Assembly: GCF_019795155.1 (NCBI RefSeq)
Contig: NZ_JAILYN010000001.1
Span: 62,001-126,000 of the forward strand
Direction: 5' to 3'
DNA from: Marinobacterium arenosum
GTDB lineage: Bacteria > Pseudomonadota > Gammaproteobacteria > Pseudomonadales > Balneatricaceae
DNA length: 64,000 nucleotides
Shown: positions 26,188-34,620 of the stretch, one piece after another
Layout: each line of letters opens with the position of its first letter
How positions within the stretch are numbered: position 1 is the first letter of the stretch
Translations under genes and position numbers: made by a program
The notes under the pieces: generated by a model
Told to the model about the DNA's origin: nothing
Databases searched by the model: none
The model's input: only the letters and a program-made list of their open reading frames with translations

Positions 26188-27345
26188 TTACAGAATCTCG
26201 GCCGCATCCTGCATCAGCAGGCGGCGAGAGATGATGACACGCATGATTTCATTGGTGCCTTCGAGAATACGATGTACCCGGTTGTCACGCAGGTAGCGCT
26301 CCATCGGGTACTCCTTGATGTAGCCGTTGCCGCCGAAGATCTGCAGCGCTTCATCGCAGATATCGTAGCAGGCGTCGGTGGCAAACCGTTTTGCCATCGC
26401 GCAGTAGGTGGTCTTGTCGGCATGCCCGGCATCCAGCTTGCTGGCCGCCAACCGTACCATCTGGCGTGCAGCAACCAGGTCGGTGGCCATATCGGCCAGT
26501 TTGAACTGCAGCGCCTGGAAGCTGGCCAGCGATTTGCCGAACTGCTTGCGCTCATGCATGTATTCGGTGGCCTTGTTCAGCGCCGCCTGGGCGGTACCGA
26601 CCGAACAGGTGGCAATGTTGATGCGACCACCGTCGAGCCCCTTCATGGCGATCTTGAAGCCGTCGCCCTCGTTGCCGAGCAGTGCACTGGCCGGAACCCG
26701 CACATCCTCGAAGGTGATCATCCGGGTCGGCTGGCTGTTCCAGCCCATCTTGTCCTCTTTGCGACCGTAGGTGATGCCGGCCGCCTTGGCATCGACGGCG
26801 AACGCGGAGATCCCTTTCGGGCCCTCTTCGCCGGTGCGCGCCATCACCACCAGCACGTCGGTGCTGCCGGCGCCGGAGATGAAGATCTTGCTGCCATTTA
26901 GCACATAGTCGTCGCCGTCACGACGGGCGCTGGTCTTCAGCGACGCGGCGTCGGAGCCGGCGTTCGGTTCGGTCAGGCAGTAGGAGGCCAGCTTCTGGCC
27001 GGCGGTCAGATCCGGGCACCAGGCCTGGCGAGTCTGCTCGTTGCCGAACGCGTCAATCATCCAGGTCGCCATGTTGTGAATGGTGATAAAGGCGGTGGTC
27101 GAGGTGCAGCCCATCGCCAGCTGCTCGAAGATGATGCTGGCATCCAGTCGGCTCAGGCCGAGACCGCCGACATCTTCCGAAGAATAGAGGCCACAGAAGC
27201 CGAGTTCGCCGGCCTTGCGCAATACTTCGACCGGGAACAGCTGTTCCTGATCCCATTCGGCGGCATGGGGTTCCATCTCGTTCTGCGCAAAGGCGCGGGC
27301 CATGTCGGCGAATGCAATCTGGTCTTCGTTGAGTTCGAAATCCAT
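26188..27345 (-). CDS. Acyl-CoA dehydrogenase, probable isobutyryl-CoA dehydrogenase
   Basis: This 385-residue FAD enzyme has the acyl-CoA dehydrogenase signatures 'CLTEPNAGSDAASLKT' and 'QIFGGNGYIKEYPMERYLRD', and the catalytic Glu at the SCAD-type place (E362 in LEGTNEI). It introduces a double bond into isobutyryl-CoA, forming methacrylyl-CoA, and passes electrons to electron-transfer flavoprotein. Wording such as 'ASIIFEQLAMGCTSTTAFITIHNM' resembles the ACAD8 isobutyryl-CoA type. Being next to mmsA and the hydratase fits the valine route; 2-methylbutyryl-CoA could also be a substrate. The ribosome site is CAGGAGAGAG. Confidence 0.88.
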   Translation of the reverse strand: MDFELNEDQIAFADMARAFAQNEMEPHAAEWDQEQLFPVEVLRKAGELGFCGLYSSEDVGGLGLSRLDASIIFEQLAMGCTSTTAFITIHNMATWMIDAFGNEQTRQAWCPDLTAGQKLASYCLTEPNAGSDAASLKTSARRDGDDYVLNGSKIFISGAGSTDVLVVMARTGEEGPKGISAFAVDAKAAGITYGRKEDKMGWNSQPTRMITFEDVRVPASALLGNEGDGFKIAMKGLDGGRINIATCSVGTAQAALNKATEYMHERKQFGKSLASFQALQFKLADMATDLVAARQMVRLAASKLDAGHADKTTYCAMAKRFATDACYDICDEALQIFGGNGYIKEYPMERYLRDNRVHRILEGTNEIMRVIISRRLLMQDAAEIL

Positions 27346-27369
27346 CGCTCTCTCCTGAAATCATACAAT

Positions 27370-27393
27370 CGGGCCGACCGTCAGGTCGGCCCG
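27370..27393 (-). other. Intercistronic hairpin between mmsA and the acyl-CoA dehydrogenase gene
   Basis: CGGGCCGACC (27370-27379) and GGTCGGCCCG (27384-27393) form a perfect 10-bp stem with loop GTCA. Only ATTGT follows on the minus strand, so it is a weak terminator at best. It starts 21 bp after the mmsA stop. Confidence 0.6.
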
Positions 27394-27414
27394 AGCATAG
27401 AACTGCCTTGGTTA

Positions 27415-28908
27415 TTATTTGAGATGGATGGTGGTGTTGACGCCACGGTCGATATCATCTTCGAACCAGCGCGCGGTCACGGTCTTGGTCTCGGTGTAGA
27501 ACTTGACCGCCTGCTTGCCGTAAGCGTGCTGGTCACCGTAGAACGACTTGCGCCAGCCGGTGAAGGAGAACATCGGCAGCGGCACCGGCACCGGTACGTT
27601 GATACCGACCTGGCCGACCTTGATCTCGTGCTGGTACTTGCGGGCAGCCGCTCCGGAAGCGGTGAAGATTGAGGTACCGTTACCGTACGGGTTCTCGTTG
27701 ATCAGCGCGATCGCCTCGTCCAGGGTATCCACTTCCAGCGCGATCAGCACCGGGCCGAAGATCTCTTCCTGGTAGATGGACATATCGGTGGTCACGTTGC
27801 GGAACATGGTCGGGCCGACCCAGTTACCATCCGGGTAACCTTCTACCACGCACTCGGAGCCATCCAGGATGCAGTCGGCGCCAGCCTCTTTACCTTCCTG
27901 AATGAAATTCAGAACGCGCTGCTTGGCCTGCGGGTTGATCTGCGGACCGTAACCGGCTTCCGGATCGTTCCAGGCGCCCGGACGTACCTTGGCCAGTGCA
28001 TCACGGACTTCAGGGATCCATTCGCGAGCCTCACCGACGAATACCGCCACGGAGATCGCCATGCAACGCTGACCGGCGGCACCGACAGAGGCACCGGCGA
28101 TGTTGTTGACCACCTGGTTCTTCTGGGCATCCGGCATCACAACCATGTGGTTCTTGGCACCGGCAAACGCCTGTACGCGTTTCATATGATCGGTACCGGT
28201 GCGATAGATATGCTCGCCGACCGCGACGGAACCGACGAAGGAGATCGCCGGGGTGTCTTTGTGGACCAGCAGCTGGTCAACCACCTCTTTGGTGCCGTGC
28301 ACGATCTGCAGCAGGCCGTCCGGCGCACCGGCTTCATTGAACAGCTCGGCCAGACGCATCGGCGTCAGCGGGTCCTGCTCGGACGGCTTCAGCACGAAGG
28401 TGTTACCGCAGGCGATCGCCATCGGGAACATCCACAGCGGAATCATCGCCGGGAAGTTGAACGGGGTGATACCGACACAGACGCCCAGCGGTTGGGTGAT
28501 GCTGTAGCAGTCGATCTTGCGGGCCACGTTCTCGACGGTTTCGCCCATGCTCAGTGAAGCGATGTTGCAGGCATGCTCGACTACCTCGATACCACGCCAG
28601 ACGTCGCCCTTGGCATCGTCGAAGGTTTTACCGGTTTCCTGCGACAGCAGGGTTGCCAGCTCGTCGTGATGCTCTTTCAGCAGCGCCTGGTAACGCAACA
28701 TCAGACGCGCCCGCTCACCGACCGGAGTATCTTTCCAGGTTTCGAACGCTGCTTTCGCTGCGGCAACGGCACGCTCCACCTCGGCTTCGGTGGCACAAGG
28801 CACCTGCGCGATCACTTCCTGAGTGGCCGGGTTGGTAACAGGAATCAGGTTCTGGGACTCGCTCTGGACGAGTTCACCGTTGATCAGAAGAGGGACTTGC
28901 TGAGTCAT
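27415..28908 (-). CDS. mmsA: Methylmalonate-semialdehyde dehydrogenase (CoA-acylating)
   Basis: The 497-residue aldehyde dehydrogenase of the MmsA family has the '[37 protein letters not shown]' cofactor region (starting near 150), catalytic Cys282 in 'GQRCMAIS' (the family's Cys is followed by Met), and the C-terminal '[14 protein letters not shown]'. It converts methylmalonate semialdehyde with CoA and NAD to propionyl-CoA and CO2, the last step of valine breakdown. ATG at 28908 is preferred over GTG at 28911. It is the first gene of the valine operon and diverges from the MmsR-type activator gene. Confidence 0.94.
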   Translation of the reverse strand: MTQQVPLLINGELVQSESQNLIPVTNPATQEVIAQVPCATEAEVERAVAAAKAAFETWKDTPVGERARLMLRYQALLKEHHDELATLLSQETGKTFDDAKGDVWRGIEVVEHACNIASLSMGETVENVARKIDCYSITQPLGVCVGITPFNFPAMIPLWMFPMAIACGNTFVLKPSEQDPLTPMRLAELFNEAGAPDGLLQIVHGTKEVVDQLLVHKDTPAISFVGSVAVGEHIYRTGTDHMKRVQAFAGAKNHMVVMPDAQKNQVVNNIAGASVGAAGQRCMAISVAVFVGEAREWIPEVRDALAKVRPGAWNDPEAGYGPQINPQAKQRVLNFIQEGKEAGADCILDGSECVVEGYPDGNWVGPTMFRNVTTDMSIYQEEIFGPVLIALEVDTLDEAIALINENPYGNGTSIFTASGAAARKYQHEIKVGQVGINVPVPVPLPMFSFTGWRKSFYGDQHAYGKQAVKFYTETKTVTARWFEDDIDRGVNTTIHLK

Positions 28909-29043
28909 CACGTTTACCTTTTGTTGTTATCTTGCTTACCCTGGTTACGTCGTCTTTGGAGCTTCCGAAAAGTTGGAACTCTCGCAACGACGCGCTGTTA
29001 AGGAATTTGTAACACAGCCCCCAGAGCCTCAGGATTGATTAAG

Positions 29044-29073
29044 TTGCGCGAATACTGGATTATATTGCGATAC
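29044..29073. promoter_or_regulatory. Direct repeats in the mmsA-mmsR intergenic region, putative MmsR site
   Basis: TTGCGCGAATAC (29044-29055) and TTGCGATAC (29065-29073) start 21 bp apart, two helical turns, as is usual for half-sites of AraC-family activators. They lie in the 199 bp between the divergent mmsA and mmsR-like genes, close to the AraC-type gene. Which protein binds is inferred. Confidence 0.45.
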
Positions 29074-29107
29074 ATTAATGGTTTTCCCTTATACATAAGT
29101 TTAGTCC

Positions 29108-30019
29108 ATGAGCAGCCCCTCACAATGGCCACTGGCACCGGAAAGCAGCCGCTTCGTCATTCCGCGCCGCACAATCAGTCAGTTGGCCGCACATCCGCTA
29201 AGCAAGGGCCTCTACCCGCTCGGTATCGGTTACTATCAACGGGCCAGCGGCCACCATATGGCCCGCCAGGAACATGACGACAACCTGCTGATCTACTGCC
29301 TGGAGGGCCGTGGCCGGCTGACCGTCGGCGAAGAGCGCCATACCGTGCGCGCTGGCGATCTGATGCTGATTCCGCGCGGTATCGCGCACGCCTACCAGTC
29401 CGGCAAGGCGGATCCCTGGACCATTTTCTGGGTCCATTTCGACGGCGAGGACGCCGCCGACTTCATCGCCCACCTGCAGAGCAGCCGCAGTGGCCAGGCC
29501 GGTCCGGTCAGCCGTCTCGGTATCCACTCCCGACTGGTCAGCGATTTCAGTGCCCTGCTGGAGAGCCGGCAGGCCAGCTATAACCTCAACGCCTATATCA
29601 ACGCGGCCAATCAGCTGCGCCAGATACTGTCACATATTGCGCTTCTGCAGCCGCTGGCGCGGCAACAGCAGAGCGCCGACAGCTTTGACCTGGAGGCGAT
29701 CCACAGCCTGATGCAGTCGCGACTGCACGAACAACTGGATCTGGACACCCTGGCCGAGACGGTCAACCTGTCGAAGTACCATTTCGTCAAGCGCTACAAG
29801 GAACTGACCGGCACTACGCCGATCAACCATTTCATCCACCTGAAGATCGAAAAAGCCTGCCATCTATTGGACGTGACACAGAAGAACATCAACGAGATCG
29901 CCTTCGCAGTCGGCTACGAAGACGCCTACTACTTCTCGCGAATCTTCAAGAAAACCATGGGATTGTCGCCGAGCCAGTACCGCCAGATGCGGGTCGGCGG
30001 CGTGCCTTATGGCCGCTAG
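29108..30019 (+). CDS. mmsR: AraC-family activator, MmsR-like
   Basis: The 303-residue protein has an N-terminal cupin-like AraC_binding domain (about 45-160; 'NLLIYCLEGRGRLTVGEERHTVRAGDLMLIPRGIAHAYQ') and a C-terminal double helix-turn-helix (about 205-300; 'LDTLAETVNLSKYHFVKRYKELTG' and 'INEIAFAVGYEDAYYFSRIFKKTMG'). It diverges from mmsA in the same arrangement as the known mmsR-mmsAB of Pseudomonas, where MmsR activates valine-catabolic genes in response to valine or 3-hydroxyisobutyrate. The assignment rests on that context and family; the symbol is probable rather than proven. No strong ribosome site is visible before ATG 29108. Confidence 0.8.
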   Translation: MSSPSQWPLAPESSRFVIPRRTISQLAAHPLSKGLYPLGIGYYQRASGHHMARQEHDDNLLIYCLEGRGRLTVGEERHTVRAGDLMLIPRGIAHAYQSGKADPWTIFWVHFDGEDAADFIAHLQSSRSGQAGPVSRLGIHSRLVSDFSALLESRQASYNLNAYINAANQLRQILSHIALLQPLARQQQSADSFDLEAIHSLMQSRLHEQLDLDTLAETVNLSKYHFVKRYKELTGTTPINHFIHLKIEKACHLLDVTQKNINEIAFAVGYEDAYYFSRIFKKTMGLSPSQYRQMRVGGVPYGR

Positions 30020-30028
30020 CGGCTATAA

Positions 30029-30055
30029 CAAAAAACGGGCCGCAAGGGCCCGTTT
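30029..30055 (-). terminator. Rho-independent terminator after the thiolase gene
   Basis: AAACGGGCC (30033-30041) and GGCCCGTTT (30047-30055) form a 9-bp stem with loop GCAAG; six T follow on the minus strand. It ends leftward transcription from the thiolase gene and, with the three T on the plus strand, may also help end the mmsR transcript, whose stop is 10 bp away. Confidence 0.8.
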
Positions 30056-30078
30056 CAGGAATAGAACCAGAAGCTGAG

Positions 30079-31257
30079 TTACAGCAACTCAACCGCCACC
30101 GCGGTCGCTTCACCGCCACCGATACAGAGCGAAGCAACCCCTTTGCTCAGGCCACGCTGCTGCAGTGCGTACAACAGGGTCACCAGGATACGGGAGCCGC
30201 TGGAACCGATCGGATGGCCCAGTGCGCAGGCGCCGCCATGCACGTTGACCTTGTCGTAATCCAGCCCCAGCTGGTCAACCGCCAGCATGGTCACCACCGC
30301 GAAAGCTTCGTTGATCTCGTACAGATCCACCTCGTCCTTGCTCCAGCCGGCTTTATCCAGCACCTTCTGGATGGCGCCAATCGGGGCGATGGTGAACTCC
30401 TCCGGCAGCTGGGCGTGGGTGGAGTGGGCCTTGATGCGGGCCAGCGGCTTCAGGCCGCGCTGCAGGGCTTCGGACTCGGACATCAACACCAGCGCCGAGC
30501 CGCCGTCGGAGATCGAGCTGGAGTTGGCCGCGGTGACGGTACCGTCCTTCTTGAAGGCCGGCTTCAACTGACGGATCTTGTCGATGCGAGCATTACCCGG
30601 CTGCTCGTCAGTATCGACCAGGGTTTCGCCCCTGCGGCTGGTTACCGTTACCGGCGCAATCTCATCTTTAAAGGCGCCGGTTTCGATCGCCTTAAGCGCG
30701 CGCTCCAGCGACTGGATCGCAAAATCGTCCATCGCCTCGCGAGTCACATTGAACGTGTCGGCGCTCTGCTGCGCGAAAGTCCCCATCAGGCCGCCCTGGT
30801 AGGCGTCTTCCAGGCCGTCGAAGAACATCGAATCGATCACCTGCTGATGCCCCATCCGCATCCCTTCGCGGGCTTTCGGCAGCAGGTAGGGCGACTGGCT
30901 CATGTTTTCCATACCACCGGCCACCATCACCTTGGCTTCGCCGGCCTTGATCTGGTCGTGCGCCAACATCACCGCCTTCATGCCGGAACCACACATTTTG
31001 TTAACGGTGGTACAGCCGGCATCGACCGGGATACCCGCGCCAAGCGACGCCTGGCGTGCCGGTGCCTGACCGAGGCCTGCCGGCAGCACGCAGCCCATCA
31101 CCACTTCATCGACATCGCTACCGACGATATGGGCGCGCTCCAGCGCAGCCTTGATAGCGGTGGCACAAAGCTCAGGAGCCCGTACCGAACTCAGTGAACC
31201 CATCATGCCACCCATCGGTGTACGGGCAGCGCTAACAATAACCACGGAATCCTGCAT
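30079..31257 (-). CDS. Acetyl-CoA C-acyltransferase (thiolase)
   Basis: This 392-residue degradative/biosynthetic thiolase has the acyl-accepting Cys89 (NKMCGSG), His348 (GACALGHPIGSSG) and Cys378 (LCIGGGEA). Thiolases of this size cleave or form acetoacetyl-CoA and can also split 2-methylacetoacetyl-CoA, the last intermediate of isoleucine breakdown. Both fit a BCAA locus in which LiuE gives acetoacetate. It is separated from livM by a terminator and has its own LiuR-type palindrome 11 bp before the start codon, so it is a single-gene unit under the same regulator as liuR. Substrate preference cannot be read from the sequence. Confidence 0.88.
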   Translation of the reverse strand: MQDSVVIVSAARTPMGGMMGSLSSVRAPELCATAIKAALERAHIVGSDVDEVVMGCVLPAGLGQAPARQASLGAGIPVDAGCTTVNKMCGSGMKAVMLAHDQIKAGEAKVMVAGGMENMSQSPYLLPKAREGMRMGHQQVIDSMFFDGLEDAYQGGLMGTFAQQSADTFNVTREAMDDFAIQSLERALKAIETGAFKDEIAPVTVTSRRGETLVDTDEQPGNARIDKIRQLKPAFKKDGTVTAANSSSISDGGSALVLMSESEALQRGLKPLARIKAHSTHAQLPEEFTIAPIGAIQKVLDKAGWSKDEVDLYEINEAFAVVTMLAVDQLGLDYDKVNVHGGACALGHPIGSSGSRILVTLLYALQQRGLSKGVASLCIGGGEATAVAVELL

Positions 31258-31267
31258 ACAAACCTCA

Positions 31268-31279
31268 GTTTACGTAAAC
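31268..31279 (-). promoter_or_regulatory. LiuR-type operator before the thiolase gene
   Basis: The perfect palindrome GTTTACGTAAAC lies 10-22 bp before the thiolase ATG. On the minus strand the shared block ACGTTTACGTAAACT is identical to the one before liuR, in the same orientation relative to the gene. A TATAAT sequence lies just upstream (31291-31296). Binding here would cover the transcription start region. Confidence 0.7.
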
Positions 31280-31295
31280 GTCATATATAGATTAT

Positions 31296-31326
31296 AGAAA
31301 AAGGCGCAGTTAGCCCACTGCGCCTT
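31296..31326 (-). terminator. Rho-independent terminator of the liv operon
   Basis: AAGGCGCAGT (31301-31310), loop TAGCCC, and ACTGCGCCTT (31317-31326) form a perfect 10-bp stem, followed on the minus strand by five T. It lies 19 bp after the livM stop and separates the importer from the thiolase gene. Confidence 0.85.
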
Positions 31327-31345
31327 ACCAGTCCATCACCCCGAC

Positions 31346-32275
31346 TCAGGAGCTGAAGTTACGCTTGATCACCTTGTTGATCTCACCGACGATGCCGCTG
31401 CGGAACGCCAGTACGCAGATTACGAAGATCGCGCCCATGATGATGTGCAGATAGTTACCCAGCTCACCACCGGACAGGTAGTTCTGAATGCCCACCACTA
31501 CGCCGGCGCCGACCAGCGGGCCGAGAATGGTGCCCATGCCGCCTACCAGGGTCATCAGCACCACCTCGCCGGACATGTGCCAATGCACGTCGGTCAGCGA
31601 CGCCAGCTGGAATACCAGGGTCTTGGTGGAACCTGCCAGTCCGGCCAGCGCCGACGAAATAATGAACGCCACCCACTTGTAGTCGTTGACGTTATAGCCC
31701 AGCGACACGGCACGCGGCTCGTTCTCGCGGATCGCCTTCAGCACCTGGCCGAACGGCGAATGGATGGTACGGTGGATCAGCCAGAAGCCGAACACGAACA
31801 CCGCCAGCACGAAGTAGTACATCGCCATATTGTCGGACAGGTCGATCAGCCCGAACAGCTCGCCGCGCGGCACGCCCTGCATGCCATCCTCACCACCGGT
31901 GAACGGCGCCTGCAGATAAACGAAGAACATCAGCTGGGCCAGCGCCAGGGTCACCATCGCAAAGTAGATCCCTTCACGCTTGACCGACAGCTTGCCGTAG
32001 AAGGCGCCCAGCAAAGCGGCCGCCGCCGTCCCGCACAGAATACCCAGTTCCGGCGTGATGCCGGTGTTCATCATCAGGTAACCGGTGACATAGCCGCCGG
32101 TACCGAGAAACACCGCATGGCCGAACGACAGCAGGCCGACGAAGCCGAGCAGCAGGTTGAAGGCGCAGGCGAACAGTGCGAAACAGAGCACCTTCATCAG
32201 GAAGACCGGATAGAGAATGGTCGGCGCGATCAGCGCAAAGCCCAGCAGACCCAGGTAAAGTTTGTTTATTTTCAT
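31346..32275 (-). CDS. livM: Branched-chain amino acid ABC transporter permease LivM
   Basis: The 309-residue integral membrane protein has about nine predicted helices and the LivM-type BPD_transp_2 pattern ('FNLLLGFVGLLSFGHAVFLGTGGYVTGYL', 'RAVSLGYNVNDYKWVAFIISSALAGLAG', 'VGGMGTILGPLVGAGVV'). Together with LivH it forms the channel through the inner membrane. ATG at 32275 is chosen since GGGGAG is well placed for it; GTG at 32284 would overlap that ribosome site. It is the last gene of livGFKHM. Confidence 0.92.
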   Translation of the reverse strand: MKINKLYLGLLGFALIAPTILYPVFLMKVLCFALFACAFNLLLGFVGLLSFGHAVFLGTGGYVTGYLMMNTGITPELGILCGTAAAALLGAFYGKLSVKREGIYFAMVTLALAQLMFFVYLQAPFTGGEDGMQGVPRGELFGLIDLSDNMAMYYFVLAVFVFGFWLIHRTIHSPFGQVLKAIRENEPRAVSLGYNVNDYKWVAFIISSALAGLAGSTKTLVFQLASLTDVHWHMSGEVVLMTLVGGMGTILGPLVGAGVVVGIQNYLSGGELGNYLHIIMGAIFVICVLAFRSGIVGEINKVIKRNFSS

Positions 32276-32292
32276 TGTTACCACTCCCCTTC

Positions 32293-33180
32293 TCAGGCTT
32301 CTTTACCGAACAGGCCGGCCGGTTTCAGCAGCAGTACCACAACCATCACCAGGAAGATGATGGTGGTCGAGGCTTCCGGATAGAAATACTTGGTCAGCCC
32401 TTCGACCACCCCCATGCCGAGACCGGTCAGGATGGCGCCACCGATCGAGCCCATGCCGCCGATCACCACGATCGCGAACACCACGATCAGCATATTGGAG
32501 CCCATCTCAGGGCTGACCGCGTAGACCGGTGCGGCCATGACGCCCGCCAACCCCGCCAGCGCCACGCCGAAGCCGAAGGTCAGGGTGACGATCAGCGGTA
32601 CGTTGATACCGAACGCCTGCATCATTTGCGGGTTCTCGGTGCCGGCCCGCAGGTAGGCGCCCAATTTGGTTTTTTCGATCATCCACCAGGTACCGAAGCA
32701 GACGGTGATCGACGCCACGATGATCCAGGCGCGGTAGTTCGGCAGGTACATGAACGGCAGCTTGGTGCCGCCTTTCAGTTCGGCGGGGATCGCATAGGAG
32801 AGGCCGGAGGAGCCGAAGCCATGGGTAAAGGCCCCCTGCAGAATCAGCGCGATACCAAAGGTCAGCAGCAGGCTGTACAGGTGATCCTCATTGGCGATCG
32901 GTCGCAGCAGATAGCGCTCCATCAGCACCCCGATGACGCCCACCAGCAGCGGTACGATGATCAACGCCGCCCAGTAGTTGATACCCATGTACTGCAGGGC
33001 CATCCAGGCGATGAAGGCACCGACCATGTAGAGCGCGCCCTGCGCAAAATTAATGATTTTCAGAAGACCGAAGATTATTGCCAAGCCGAGGCTCAGCAAC
33101 GCATAGAATGAGCCGTTGATCAGGCCAACCAGCAACTGGCCGGACAGACCGAACAGATTGATACCAAGAAACGTCACCAT
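32293..33180 (-). CDS. livH: Branched-chain amino acid ABC transporter permease LivH
   Basis: The 295-residue membrane protein is of the LivH type: 'GLINGSFYALLSLGLAIIFGLLKIINFAQGALYMVGAF' at the N-terminus and 'VVIGGMGSIGGAILTGLGMGVVEGLTKYFYPEAS' near the C-terminus. It pairs with LivM, whose ATG lies 17 bp after the livH stop. A long 144-bp gap containing a hairpin separates it from livK, which may lower its expression relative to the binding protein. Confidence 0.92.
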   Translation of the reverse strand: MVTFLGINLFGLSGQLLVGLINGSFYALLSLGLAIIFGLLKIINFAQGALYMVGAFIAWMALQYMGINYWAALIIVPLLVGVIGVLMERYLLRPIANEDHLYSLLLTFGIALILQGAFTHGFGSSGLSYAIPAELKGGTKLPFMYLPNYRAWIIVASITVCFGTWWMIEKTKLGAYLRAGTENPQMMQAFGINVPLIVTLTFGFGVALAGLAGVMAAPVYAVSPEMGSNMLIVVFAIVVIGGMGSIGGAILTGLGMGVVEGLTKYFYPEASTTIIFLVMVVVLLLKPAGLFGKEA

Positions 33181-33227
33181 AACACCACCCAGAAATCAGC
33201 ACAGAACACCCCAAGGCCCCGGGGTAA

Positions 33228-33274
33228 AACCGGCCGGCCCAAGAGGCTGTGACACCCCTCGAAACCGGCCGGTT
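33228..33274 (-). other. Intercistronic hairpin between livK and livH
   Basis: AACCGGCCGG (33228-33237) pairs with CCGGCCGGTT (33265-33274) across a 27-nt loop. Each arm is nearly self-complementary (CCGGCCGG), so other folds are possible. There is no T run. Placement after a binding-protein gene fits the usual stabilising hairpin that lets livK-type mRNAs outnumber those of the permeases. Confidence 0.5.
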
Positions 33275-33324
33275 AGCCTGTCTTGCGGAACGGCGCCCAG
33301 GCCGTTCCCAAGATCACCGAGCCG

Positions 33325-34530
33325 TTATTTGAACTCGCACTGAGCCAGCATCGGCGCAAAGGCCTCATCACCCGGAATGACTTTCTCCACGGCGAAGATA
33401 TCGTCCTCACTCTTACGCTCGGAGGCGGTCTTGATCCGTACCTGGTACATGTCGTGCACCATCCGGCCGTCGGCACGCAGTGTCGCATTGCGAGCGAAGA
33501 AGTCGTTCGGCTTGTTGGCCTTCATGTGCTTCATGACGGTGTCGGAATCGTCTGTACCGGTCGCCTTGACCGCGTTCAGGTAGTGCATGGTGGCGGAGTA
33601 GGCACCGGCATGGCCCATCGCCGGGATGGAGCCGTGACGCTCCTTAAAGCGCTTGCTCCAGGCGCGGGTCTCGTCGTCCAGATCCCAGTAGAAGCCGGTG
33701 GTCAGCTTCATGCCGCCGGCAATTGCCGGATCCAGTGCCTGGGCGTTCGGCGTAAACACCAGCAGGCCGGCCACATCGACCATCTCGGTCAGGCCGAACT
33801 CGGCGGCGGTTTTCAGCGAGTTGACGAAGTCGGAACCGGCGTTGGCCAGCGCCACTACGTCAGCACCGGAGGACTGTGCCTGCAACACGTAGGAAGAGAA
33901 GTCTGTGGTGCCCAGCGGTGCGCGCACCGCGCCAACCACTTCACCACCGTTGTTTTCGATTACGCCAGTCGCCACTTTCTCCAGTGCGTGACCGAAGGCG
34001 TAGTCGGCTGTGATAAAGAACCACTTCTTCTTGCCGGACTGAACCATCGGCTTGACGGTACCGTTGGCCAGGGCGACCACGTTATAGGTCCAGTGTGCGT
34101 TGTACGGCGAACAGGCCTTGGTGGTGAATGCGTTGGACGCGGAGGTGGAGATCAGCGCGATCTTCTTGTTGTCGGTCAGCACCTTGGTTACCGCACCGGT
34201 TACCGAGGATGCCACCAGGCCGGTTACCGCGTCGACCTGCTGGTCTTCAACCCACTCACGCACCTTGGCGGAACCCACGTCGGCCTTGTTCTGGTCATCG
34301 GCGGTGACGATCTCGATCGGCTTGCCCAGTACGCTGCCGCCGAAATCCTCAACCGCCATCTCAACCGCCGTCACACAGCCCGGACCACAGACATCCGCAT
34401 AGACGCCACCCATATCCGCCAGCACGCCGATCTTCAGCTTATCATCGGACAGGCCGGCAGCCTGGGCGCCGGTAGCGGCGATTGCGGTGGCCATAGCAGC
34501 GGACATCAAGGTTTTGGTCATTGCTTTCAT
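33325..34530 (-). CDS. livK: Branched-chain amino acid ABC transporter substrate-binding protein
   Basis: The 401-residue periplasmic-binding protein starts with a typical Sec signal (MKAMTKTLMSAAMATAIAATG, cleaved near AQA-AG). It has two lobes of the type 1 fold, beginning 'LKIGVLADMGGVYADVCGPGCVTAVEMAVEDFGGSVLGKPIEIVTADDQNK'. The visible Cys pair at CGPGC and another (TKACSPY) may form a disulfide. ATG at 34530 has an AGGAGA ribosome site; a longer frame upstream is rejected. Position between livF and livH in a complete Liv cluster supports BCAA binding, although this branch of the family also includes binders of other amides and amino acids. Confidence 0.85.
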   Translation of the reverse strand: MKAMTKTLMSAAMATAIAATGAQAAGLSDDKLKIGVLADMGGVYADVCGPGCVTAVEMAVEDFGGSVLGKPIEIVTADDQNKADVGSAKVREWVEDQQVDAVTGLVASSVTGAVTKVLTDNKKIALISTSASNAFTTKACSPYNAHWTYNVVALANGTVKPMVQSGKKKWFFITADYAFGHALEKVATGVIENNGGEVVGAVRAPLGTTDFSSYVLQAQSSGADVVALANAGSDFVNSLKTAAEFGLTEMVDVAGLLVFTPNAQALDPAIAGGMKLTTGFYWDLDDETRAWSKRFKERHGSIPAMGHAGAYSATMHYLNAVKATGTDDSDTVMKHMKANKPNDFFARNATLRADGRMVHDMYQVRIKTASERKSEDDIFAVEKVIPGDEAFAPMLAQCEFK

Positions 34531-34620
34531 CGTTATTCTCCTGATTGGATTTTTTATTTTTATCGATCTCATTTTCCGAACAGTGCGCCGCACAGGGCGA
34601 ATTCCCCGTGCAAGCCCCTG

